In this document: piece after piece, positions 56,440-64,000 of the stretch
Layout: every line of letters starts with the position of its first letter
How positions within the stretch are numbered: the stretch's first letter is position 1
Assembly: GCF_013408295.1 (NCBI RefSeq)
Contig: NZ_JACBYQ010000002.1
Span: 62,001-126,000 of the forward strand
DNA from: Psychromicrobium silvestre
GTDB lineage: Bacteria; Actinomycetota; Actinomycetes; Actinomycetales; Micrococcaceae
DNA: 64,000 bases
Direction of reading: 5' to 3'
Translations under genes and position numbers: made by a program
The notes under the pieces: generated by a model
What the model saw: only the letters and a program-made list of their open reading frames with translations
Told to the model about the DNA's origin: nothing
The model's database searches: none

Positions 56440-57435
56440 TCAGGCAACCTCTTCATTCTGTTCCTGCGCATTGCGCTGCCGAAGCGCGTAGGCCGCAGCG
56501 GCCTCACGTACCCAGGCGCCATCCTCGTGGGCTTCTCGACGGCGTTCCAAGCGTTGCGCATTGCAGGGCCCCCGGCCTGCCAGCACTTCCTTGAACTCGT
56601 CCCAGTCGAGCGGTCCGTGCTCCCATTTTTGGGACTCTTCATCAAACCGGACTTGATCGTCCGGCAGAGTCAGCCCGAGCACCTCGACCTGTTCCACCAT
56701 CATGCCGACGAAGCGCTGGCGTAGCTCGTCATTGGAGAAGCGCTTGATATTCCAAGCCATCGACTGCTTGGAGTTCGGCGAGTCATCGTCCGGCGGGCCG
56801 AACATCATCAGTGCAGGTGCGTACCAGCGATTGACCGCGTCCTGTGCCATCTGCTTCTGCTCCGGGGTGCCTTGAGCGAGTTCCAGGAGAATCTCAAAAC
56901 CTTGACGTTGATGGAAGGATTCCTCCTTGCAGATCCGCACCATGGCTCGGCCATAAGGTCCATAAGAAGCTCGACACAGCGGCACCTGATTGCAGATCGC
57001 GGCTCCGTCTACCAGCCAGCCAATGGCGCCGACGTCGGCCCAGCTCCTGGTGGGGTAATTGAAAATGGAGGAGTAGCGCGCCTTGCCCGCAATCAGATCC
57101 TCGGTGAGTTGTTGCCGAGGAGTCCCCAGAGTTTCCGCAGCAGAGTATAGATAGAGGCCGTGACCGGCCTCATCCTGAACCTTGGCCATCAGGATGGCCT
57201 TGCGCTTGAGGCTAGGTGCCCGGGAAATCCAGTTGGCCTCCGGCTGCATTCCGACAATCTCAGAGTGAGCGTGTTGGGAGATCTGCCGCACTAAGGTCTT
57301 CCGGTAAGCGGCGGGCATCCAATCGCGGGGCTCAATCCTAGAGTCCGCCGCGATGATTCGATCAAAAGCCGCCTGACCGGCGTCGTCCGCTGGCTCGCCT
57401 GCGGTGCTGCTCACCGGCTCAAGTTTGTGCGCCAT
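56440..57435 (-). CDS. paaA: phenylacetyl-CoA epoxidase catalytic subunit PaaA
   Basis: 331 residues. The ferritin-like helices carry the diiron ExxH pairs ([13 protein letters not shown] and [13 protein letters not shown]). It makes the ring-1,2-epoxide of phenylacetyl-CoA. First gene of paaABCDE plus a hydratase. A PaaR-like operator lies 38 bp upstream. Downstream ring-cleavage genes (paaZ, paaK) are not in this window. Confidence 0.96.
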   Translation of the reverse strand: MAHKLEPVSSTAGEPADDAGQAAFDRIIAADSRIEPRDWMPAAYRKTLVRQISQHAHSEIVGMQPEANWISRAPSLKRKAILMAKVQDEAGHGLYLYSAAETLGTPRQQLTEDLIAGKARYSSIFNYPTRSWADVGAIGWLVDGAAICNQVPLCRASYGPYGRAMVRICKEESFHQRQGFEILLELAQGTPEQKQMAQDAVNRWYAPALMMFGPPDDDSPNSKQSMAWNIKRFSNDELRQRFVGMMVEQVEVLGLTLPDDQVRFDEESQKWEHGPLDWDEFKEVLAGRGPCNAQRLERRREAHEDGAWVREAAAAYALRQRNAQEQNEEVA

Positions 57436-57472
57436 CGCTACTCCTTTGGGGTTCCGACTCCGGAATTGAATT

Positions 57473-57490
57473 ACTGACCGTTCGTTCAGT
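57473..57490. promoter_or_regulatory. PaaR-like TetR-family operator of paaA
   Basis: ACTGACCGTTCGTTCAGT is an imperfect 18 bp inverted repeat. It closely follows the ACCG-NN-CG core of PaaR sites known in corynebacteria. It lies 38 bp before the paaA start, where repressor binding would block transcription. No paaR gene is in the window. Confidence 0.75.
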
Positions 57491-57807
57491 ATATCGAAGG
57501 GCTGGAGCGGCAGTCAACACGAATACCCCGCAAATCCTCGCCGCCGCCGCCAGGTGTCTCGATAGCGCAACCGACGGGGCAGGTTTTCGGACTTTTCTGT
57601 GGATTCCGCGGAATTTTTTAGAATTTGAGATAATTAATCGAAATTTAATAGCCATAGCGCGCTGAGTGTGGTTATGATCATCTTCGGGCACCGCCTAGCG
57701 GTACCCGAGAACGGGCCTTATGAAAGGTGTCAGCCTCAGAAATGAAGCTGACTGCTCGTCGCTGGGGGGATGAAACCAATCGTAAATACCTGTACAAAGG
57801 GGATAAA
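57491..57807. other. intergenic region with a 5' UTR hairpin of the Tat-exported protein gene
   Basis: AT-rich (57600-57660) and without a gene. It contains an extended -10-like TATGAT at 57673-57678 and, after it, an 11 bp hairpin (57684-57694 with 57698-57708, one mismatch, 3 nt loop). The hairpin would sit early in the leader RNA. Confidence 0.45.
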
Positions 57808-58608
57808 GTGCGTGAAAATCGTGCAGAAGACAAATTAACAGCTCCGACGTCGAATTTATTGGGGAGACGCGCCATGCTTGGCGGCGTAGCGGTCGGAGCC
57901 GCAGGTGCACTCCTCTCCTCGTCCCTGCTGGCACCCAGCGCCTCGGCAGCAGCCCCGGCAACCACTACGAACCTGGACTACCTTCCGGCGTTCGCAAACT
58001 CGGTCAATATCGACCTCACCCAGGACACCATCACTGCCCTGCGGAATCTGAAGAATCAATACCCGGGGACCTCGGGCCTACCGGTGCGGGTCGCCATCGA
58101 CGCGCTGATAGCAGCAATTGCTGCGGCAAGCTGGGCCGCCTTCAACATCTCGGTGACCTATCCTTCGGCACTGAATATCATCAATAACTGCCCGATTATC
58201 AGTACTGGCAGCGAAGTTATCCATGGCCAGCTCCAATATGCCGTCGATCTGATCAAGCTACGCGACACGGTGGCCGGAGCAAATATCATCCGAACGGACA
58301 ACACCGGCGCGAGCTTCACCGCGAACGCCGCTGCCGGAGTGGGTCAAGGCGAAGTGCTCGCCAGCATCCCGCTGAAGTACCAGCAGGTGAGTGTCTCACT
58401 GACCTCGGGAACGCACACCAACTACGCGATCACCGCTCAGGTTGATCCAGAGGATGCGGTGACCACGAACAACACCGTGGGCAGCAATGTCGGCGTAACG
58501 GTCACCGTCATTTCCGCTATTGGCGATGCCGTGCAGGTACTCAAGGAAGTTCTGCATATCGAGAACTTCTACCTCATGGTACCGATTCTTTCCGATACTC
58601 GGATCTAA
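57808..58608 (+). CDS. Tat-exported protein of unknown function
   Basis: 266 residues. The signal LLGRRAMLGGVAVGAAGALL has the twin arginine, then SSSLLAPSASAAA for cleavage. The mature part is rich in Thr, Asn and Ala with beta-type strands (VSVSLTSGTHTNYAITAQVD) and few Cys; one hydrophobic stretch is ALIAAIAAASWAAF. I do not know the family. GTG 57808 follows AAAGGGG; a longer frame starts at 57727. A strong terminator follows. Confidence 0.8.
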   Translation: MRENRAEDKLTAPTSNLLGRRAMLGGVAVGAAGALLSSSLLAPSASAAAPATTTNLDYLPAFANSVNIDLTQDTITALRNLKNQYPGTSGLPVRVAIDALIAAIAAASWAAFNISVTYPSALNIINNCPIISTGSEVIHGQLQYAVDLIKLRDTVAGANIIRTDNTGASFTANAAAGVGQGEVLASIPLKYQQVSVSLTSGTHTNYAITAQVDPEDAVTTNNTVGSNVGVTVTVISAIGDAVQVLKEVLHIENFYLMVPILSDTRI

Positions 58609-58610
58609 GT

Positions 58611-58649
58611 TTATGGCGGGGAATAACCTGCGCTTATTCCCCGCCATAA
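58611..58649. terminator. strong stem-loop terminator
   Basis: TTATGGCGGGGAATAA and TTATTCCCCGCCATAA form a perfect 16 bp stem with a 7 nt loop, 2 nt after the stop codon. It ends the secreted-protein gene. 58650-58824 is otherwise empty. Confidence 0.9.
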
Positions 58650-58824
58650 GTCCGAAGTATCCCTGAGTGTAAAAGAAATAATGAATCCAGAGAATTTCCT
58701 GAAAATTACCTTGGAATTTCCTGTTGCTCGAAACAGGGCCTCTCAATCATTAATCACGCACAAAGTTGCAACTATTACGGGTACCGGCCAATTCCATTGA
58801 GATAAATTGAGATAAGCTGCTCGA

Positions 58825-59850
58825 ATGCCTCATGCTGTAGTTTTCGGTGGCACCGGCGTCCTGGGCCGGGCAGCCGCTCAGCAACTGATCTCCTCGGGAT
58901 GGTCCGTCGATATCATCGGGCGGAACAGCCTCCACGTGCCGCAAACCCTCCTGGACGCCGGCGCCATCTTCAAGAGCCTTAACCGCTATCAACCAGAGGC
59001 GCTTCGCTCAGCGCTGAGCGCTGGCGCGAATCTACTCCTTGACGGACTCTGCTTCACGGCTCAGCATGCGCAACAGCTCCTACCCGCGTTGCCCGGCATC
59101 GGGCATACCGTAATGCTCTCCAGCAAAGCGGTTTACATCGACGACCAGGGCCGCCATATCAACTCCGAGGAGCCGCCACGTTTTCCCGGCTCGATTCGAG
59201 AGAACCAAGCCACCATGTCTCCGGGCTATGCGGACTACCAGAGCCAAGAAGGCTACGGCGCGAATAAGGTTGCTGCCGAACAAGTACTCCTCGATAGCGG
59301 TTACCCCGTCTCCGTGGTCAGGGCTTCAAAGGTACACGGCGCAGGTGCGGCACGGCCACGCGAGTGGGTCTTCCTCAAGCGGATACTAGATCGTAGGCCT
59401 GCCGTTTTTCTGGCAAACCGCGGGCTCGGCGCCGATCACACCACGGCAGCGGTGAACACGGCCGCCTTGATCGCCCGGATCGCCTTACTCCCGGGCCAGC
59501 GAATTCTGAATAGCGCCGATCCAGATGCGCCGGATGGCTTAGAAATTGCTCGAGCTATCGCCGAACATATGGGCTATGAGTGGCAGGAGATTCTGCTAGA
59601 ACCCGGGCAGTCGGATCTTGGCACGCATCCCTGGGACTTCACGCCACCGATCGTCCTGGACACTAGCGCTGCGAAGGCTCTCGGCTATCAGCCGGTGGGC
59701 GGCTTCCGGGAGACCATCGGCCTCGAACTCGACTGGCTACTGGCCCAGGTCGAAGCTGGCAGAGCGCCCGCCGCAGACGACCCGTTCTTCGGTCAGTACC
59801 TCGATTACGCTGCCGAGGATGCCTACCTCCGCGAGGCAATGCCGCGCTGA
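58825..59850 (+). CDS. NAD-dependent epimerase/dehydratase family protein (SDR)
   Basis: 341 residues, extended SDR. The nucleotide site GGTGVLGRAAAQQL is at the N-terminus, and the catalytic YGANKVAAEQ carries the Lys. The substrate is not recognisable from sequence. The ATG has no ribosome site, but a -10 (TAAGCT, 58813-58818) is 6 nt upstream, fitting a leaderless start. Confidence 0.85.
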   Translation: MPHAVVFGGTGVLGRAAAQQLISSGWSVDIIGRNSLHVPQTLLDAGAIFKSLNRYQPEALRSALSAGANLLLDGLCFTAQHAQQLLPALPGIGHTVMLSSKAVYIDDQGRHINSEEPPRFPGSIRENQATMSPGYADYQSQEGYGANKVAAEQVLLDSGYPVSVVRASKVHGAGAARPREWVFLKRILDRRPAVFLANRGLGADHTTAAVNTAALIARIALLPGQRILNSADPDAPDGLEIARAIAEHMGYEWQEILLEPGQSDLGTHPWDFTPPIVLDTSAAKALGYQPVGGFRETIGLELDWLLAQVEAGRAPAADDPFFGQYLDYAAEDAYLREAMPR

Positions 59851-59895
59851 GCGAAATGGCTACCACGCCGTCGTAGGGGTCAATAGAGTATTTCC

Positions 59896-62049
59896 ATGAC
59901 TAATGCTCCGGTTGCGAAGAAGATCCCGACCACCCGAACCCACCACGGCGATACCTTCACGGACAGCTACGAATGGCTGCGGGAGAAGGAAAACCCGGAG
60001 GTACTGGCTCATCTGGAGGCTGAGCAAGCCTTCACCGATTCGGTCACCGGGCATCAGGAGCAGCTTCGTCAAGCGATCTTCGAGGAAATCAAGAACCGCA
60101 CCCAGGAGACCGATCTCTCGGTTCCCTATCGCCGTGATCAGTGGTGGTACTACCTGCGGATGGAAGAGGGCAAGCAGTATGCTATCCACTGCCGCGTCCC
60201 CGCAATCGATACCGGTGATCAGGTGGCTGACTGGACCCCGCCAGCCATCGTCCCGGGCGAGCCGATTCCGGGTGAACAGGTGATCCTCGACGGCAACGCC
60301 GAGGCCGAAGGGAAGCCCTTTTTCTCCCTGGGCGGCCAAGCCCTGACTCGTAACCACAGGCTTTTGGCCTATGCGGTAGACCACGCAGGGGATGAAAGAT
60401 TCACCCTGCGGATCAAGGACCTGGAAACGGGCACACTGCTTGCGGATGAGATCGCCGGGATTTTCTACGGCCTAGCCTTCTCCCCCGACGGCCAGGAGAT
60501 CTTTTACACCGTGGTGGACGACTCTTGGCGCCCTTACCAGGTGAAGTCGCATCGGCTCGGCACCGATTCCGCCGAAGACACCGTGATCTACCAGGAGGAC
60601 GACCTGGGGATGTGGACCGGCTTTGAACTCTCCGCCGACCGCAACTTACTTCTGATCAGCGTCGGTTGCTCGGAGTACAGCGAAAGCTGGATCCTAGACT
60701 TTGCCGACCGGGAGGCCGGGCTGCGACAGGTGATCTCCCGAGACGAAGGAGTGTTGTACGACGTGGATCCGGTCACCGTGGGTGGGCAACAACAGTTGCT
60801 GGTGACTCACAACCGAAAAGCCCGTAACTCCATGGTCTCTCTGGTGCCGCTGAGCGAACTCACTAAACCGCTGAACGAGCAGCAATGGACCACCGTGTTG
60901 GCGCACAGCGATACCGTTCGGGTCAATGGCACCGCCTCCAACGCCAGTCATGCCTTCATCTCGGTCCGCCAGGACACCACGGAGAAGGTGCTGCTGCTGC
61001 CCTTGGATCGGTTGGAGGGCACACCGCTGGAACCCGGTTTCGATGAGGCACTGTGCACCGTGGAACTCTCGCTCGCCGAGTTCAACGCGCCACAGATCAG
61101 GCTCAACTACACCTCCTTCGTTACCCCTCCCCGGGTCTACGACTACGTGCTGGCCACCGGCGAGCTCCTGCTTCGCAAGGAGAGCCCCGTACTGGGTGGC
61201 TACGACCCGGCCGATTACGTCGCGGAACGAGAGTGGGCAGTGGCCGCGGACGGGGTGAAGGTACCGCTTTCGGTGATCCGACGGGCGGACACCCCGCGCG
61301 ACGGCGGCAATCCGGCGGTGATTTACGGTTACGGCAGCTATGAGGTCAGCATGGACCCCGGCTTCGCCATCCCTAGGTTGTCCCTGCTGGATCGCGGCAT
61401 CGTCTTTGTTATTGCACATATTCGCGGCGGCGGTGAACTCGGCCGTGGCTGGTACGAGGACGGCAAGAAGTTGACGAAGAAAAACACCTTCACCGATTTC
61501 GTTGCGGCCACCGATTGGCTCGCCGCTTCGGGCTGGGCCGATCCGGCGAGAATTGCTGCCCTGGGCGGATCCGCTGGCGGCCTGTTAATGGGAGCGATCC
61601 TGAACCTGGCTCCGGAAAAGTACGCGGCCGTCGTCGCCCAAGTTCCCTTTGTTGACGCCCTGACCACCATTCTTGACCCGGATCTGCCGCTTTCCGCCCT
61701 GGAATGGGAGGAGTGGGGAAATCCCATCACGGATCCCGAGGTGTACCAGTACATGAAGGATTACACCCCCTATGAAAATGTGCGGGCGGTGAACTACCCG
61801 AAGATCGCGGCCGTGACAAGCCTCAACGACACCCGGGTGCTCTATGTGGAGCCCGCGAAATGGGTACAGGTTCTGCGCGAAACAACCACCGGTTCGGAGC
61901 CAATCGTGCTCAAGATCGAAATGGACGGCGGGCACGGAGGTGCTTCCGGCCGGTACGAAGGCTGGAAGACCAGAGCCTGGGATTATGCTTTCCTGGCCGA
62001 TGCGCTCGGGGCGGTAGAACCCGTCGACTCGGTGGTTTCGGTCAGTTAG
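59896..62049 (+). CDS. prolyl oligopeptidase family serine peptidase (oligopeptidase B-like)
   Basis: 717 residues: an N-terminal lid/propeller (TRTHHGDTFTDSYEWLREKENPEV is the oligopeptidase B start) and a C-terminal hydrolase. The nucleophile is in GGSAGG (about residue 558), the acid in NDTRV and the His in DGGHGG. No signal peptide. It probably cuts peptides after Lys/Arg. A -10 (TAGAGT) lies 6 nt before the ATG. The end overlaps the convergent GNAT gene by 8 nt. Confidence 0.93.
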   Translation: MTNAPVAKKIPTTRTHHGDTFTDSYEWLREKENPEVLAHLEAEQAFTDSVTGHQEQLRQAIFEEIKNRTQETDLSVPYRRDQWWYYLRMEEGKQYAIHCRVPAIDTGDQVADWTPPAIVPGEPIPGEQVILDGNAEAEGKPFFSLGGQALTRNHRLLAYAVDHAGDERFTLRIKDLETGTLLADEIAGIFYGLAFSPDGQEIFYTVVDDSWRPYQVKSHRLGTDSAEDTVIYQEDDLGMWTGFELSADRNLLLISVGCSEYSESWILDFADREAGLRQVISRDEGVLYDVDPVTVGGQQQLLVTHNRKARNSMVSLVPLSELTKPLNEQQWTTVLAHSDTVRVNGTASNASHAFISVRQDTTEKVLLLPLDRLEGTPLEPGFDEALCTVELSLAEFNAPQIRLNYTSFVTPPRVYDYVLATGELLLRKESPVLGGYDPADYVAEREWAVAADGVKVPLSVIRRADTPRDGGNPAVIYGYGSYEVSMDPGFAIPRLSLLDRGIVFVIAHIRGGGELGRGWYEDGKKLTKKNTFTDFVAATDWLAASGWADPARIAALGGSAGGLLMGAILNLAPEKYAAVVAQVPFVDALTTILDPDLPLSALEWEEWGNPITDPEVYQYMKDYTPYENVRAVNYPKIAAVTSLNDTRVLYVEPAKWVQVLRETTTGSEPIVLKIEMDGGHGGASGRYEGWKTRAWDYAFLADALGAVEPVDSVVSVS

Positions 62050-62620
62050 GTTGCTGCCATTCGCTGAGCAAAATCGAGTAGACCGCCTCGGAGGACCATT
62101 CACCTTTGAGGTACCAGTTGTCTCGTAAGGTGGCTTCTCGACTCATGCCGAGTCGCTCGCAGATCTTGCGGGAGCCATCGTTAGCGGCATCCAATCGGGC
62201 TTGGATTCGGCGGAACCCTAGGGTGTTAAAGGCGAGGGCGAGCACGGCGCGCGCTGCCTCGGTGGCGTAACCATGACCTTGGCCCTCCGGGGCCAAGGTC
62301 CAGCCAATCTCGCCGACAAAACCGTGCTGAGCGTCGCCACCCTCTTCCCATTTGAGCGCTATTTCGCCAATCAGGCCGGGCTGATCGGCACGCTCCACCA
62401 CGAAGCTGGCCCAATCTCCCTGTTTGCTGAACTCGGCACGGCTAAACCGTCCCACCCGTTCCATGCACTCGGCCAGGCTACGTGCCTCGTTGAAGAGGAA
62501 CCGTGCGGTTTCCGGTAGTGACTGATAGGCGTAATAAGCCTGTAGATCCTCCGGGCTAAAACGCCGCAGCACCAGGCGTTCGGTACTCAGGGGATAAGGG
62601 ATTTCCGGCATCGATGACAC
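62042..62620 (-). CDS. GNAT acetyltransferase, RimJ/RimL type
   Basis: 192 residues. LSTERLVLRRFSPEDLQAYYAYQS is the usual RimJ start; WTLAPEGQGHGYATEAARAVLALAF is the acetyl-CoA site; RLDAANDGSRKICERLGM follows. The GTG at 62620 lies 6 nt after a TACGGT -10; ATG 62611 is an alternative. Likely acetylates an N-terminal or small-molecule amine. Confidence 0.87.
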   Translation of the reverse strand: MSSMPEIPYPLSTERLVLRRFSPEDLQAYYAYQSLPETARFLFNEARSLAECMERVGRFSRAEFSKQGDWASFVVERADQPGLIGEIALKWEEGGDAQHGFVGEIGWTLAPEGQGHGYATEAARAVLALAFNTLGFRRIQARLDAANDGSRKICERLGMSREATLRDNWYLKGEWSSEAVYSILLSEWQQPN

Positions 62621-62654
62621 CCTCACACCGTACCGCGAATCCTGCCGAAAATCC

Positions 62655-63781
62655 TTAGCTCTCCGGCCCCAAACGCTTCACCAGGGCTGCGGTTGCCTCG
62701 GCGATGGCACGTTCTTCATCCGTGGGAATGACGAGTACCGGAACAGCCGAATCTGCAGTGCTGATAACGCGCGACTGCTTCGAACGTTCCCGGTTCGCTG
62801 GCTCATCGAGCCGGACGCCAAGGGCACCGAGGCGTGCGGTCACCAGCGCCCGGAACTGCCAAGAGTTCTCTCCGATTCCCGCGGTGAACACGAGCGCCTT
62901 AGCGCCACCCACCGCCACATGGTAGCCGCCGATGTACTTGGCCAGCCGGTAGCTGGTCACCGCGAGCGCCATTGCGGCTCGCTCGTCTCCGGCTTCGGCT
63001 GCCTCCACCACGGTGCGCATATCGTTGTTCCCGGCCAGGGCAAGCAACCCGGACTCTCGGTTGAGCAGCGCATCGATACGATCCGCGGAATAACCCTGCC
63101 TGGCCAGGAACACCAGGATTGAGGGGTCCAGATCACCGCTTCGGGTACCCATCACCAGCCCCTCCAGGGGAGTGAAGCCCATCGAGGTGTCGATGCTCTT
63201 ACCGGCCTGAATCGCGGTGATCGAGGCACCGTTACCAAGGTGCGCCAGCACGCCGTCGAACTGCTCCAAGGGTATTCCGAGGAAGTCCGAGGCCTGGCGG
63301 GCAACGTATTCGTGGCTGGTGCCGTGGAAGCCGTAGCGGCGGATCCCGTGCTGACTATAAAGTTCCTCCGGAACGGCATAACGCCAGGCGTGCTCGGGCA
63401 GGGTCCGGTGGAAAGCGGTGTCGAAAACCGCGACTTGCGGGAGCCGGGGCCATTTAGCAGCGATTGCTCTAATGCCCAGCACATTGGCCGGATTATGCAG
63501 GGGCGCGAGCGGGTTGAGTCGTTCAATGGCACGGGTGATTTCGGGATCGATGAGTACCGGCTCACCAAATCGCTCCCCGCCGTGCACCACTCGGTGCCCC
63601 ACCGCATCGATGTCGATCCCGCTCAGCTCCGCAGCCAATAGTTCAAGGGCCGCCGCATGATCGGCTACCTCTCCCGCGCCGATCTTTTCGATCAGCCCCT
63701 CCAGTAGCACCGTTCCGGCTTCGGTGTCTCGCACTTGATATTTCAGCGAGGAGGAACCGGAATTAATCACCAAAACGCGCA

Positions 63782-63782
<1 letters not shown>
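62655..63782 (-). CDS. ackA: acetate kinase
   Basis: 375 residues. VLVINSGSSSLKYQV is the phosphate site; FHGTSHEYVARQ and the GGxGxNS-like AGIGENSW are present. It makes ATP from acetyl phosphate or the reverse. ATG 63782 overlaps the pta stop by one base. Confidence 0.96.

Positions 63783-64000
<218 letters not shown>

Overview
This 64 kb window is a chromosomal stretch of a high-GC actinobacterium. The gene set (PQQ-dependent dehydrogenase with a pqqABCDE operon, paaABCDE, bkdABC, menaquinone genes, a CysH/SirA/CysDN sulfate pathway, ackA-pta) and the many short, leaderless -10-to-start arrangements fit Micrococcaceae (Arthrobacter, Psychromicrobium or Renibacterium relatives). The genus is an inference from gene content only. 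No rRNA, tRNA, CRISPR array, transposase, integrase or phage gene was seen.

Layout. 0-5 kb: a long GapB-type GAPDH, a C1B aminopeptidase, a ChrB-like protein and an MFS exporter. 5.5-19.2 kb is the accessory highlight. A GAF-LytTR regulator faces a leftward operon: a PQQ-associated cupredoxin-like protein, a PQQ dehydrogenase with the D-x-D signature of lanthanide-type enzymes, then pqqA, B, C, D, E, an MntP/TerC-like membrane protein and a 66-residue Cys-rich protein. The first 2,685 bp of this operon (promoter to codon 15 of pqqB) is repeated, apparently without a mismatch, as an inverted copy. A 577 bp spacer separates the arms. The second copy runs rightward into a broken pqqB and then katG. 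The window therefore has two dehydrogenases, two pqqA precursor genes and one set of PQQ maturation enzymes.

19-30 kb: sulfur assimilation. An SsuABC-type transporter, CysN, CysD, CysH (APS reductase), SirA and a CbiX/SirB-like chelatase lie on one strand, with a cytidine deaminase-ASCH fusion between chelatase and SirA. Three promoters here (ssuA, ssuB, sirA) carry the same upstream element: three GTNAY pentamers with exact 10 bp phasing. 30-44 kb: S9 peptidase, SUKH-like protein and menaquinone genes (polyprenyl synthase, GGR/MenJ, MenG, MenF, MenD, MenC), with an amino-acid ABC transporter in between, then PAP2 and MFS proteins. 44-53 kb: acyltransferase 3, MBL hydrolase, branched-chain 2-oxoacid dehydrogenase (bkdABC) with a divergent Lrp regulator, and small genes. 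53-57.5 kb: phenylacetyl-CoA epoxidase operon with a PaaR-like operator. 57.5-64 kb: Tat-exported protein, SDR, prolyl oligopeptidase, GNAT, ackA and the 3' end of pta.

The strongest leads are the inverted duplication of a signal-peptide-less lanthanide-type PQQ dehydrogenase module, the two small genes at the end of the pqq operon, the phased sulfur-promoter element, the deaminase-ASCH fusion and a symmetric bidirectional leaderless promoter at 32.1 kb.
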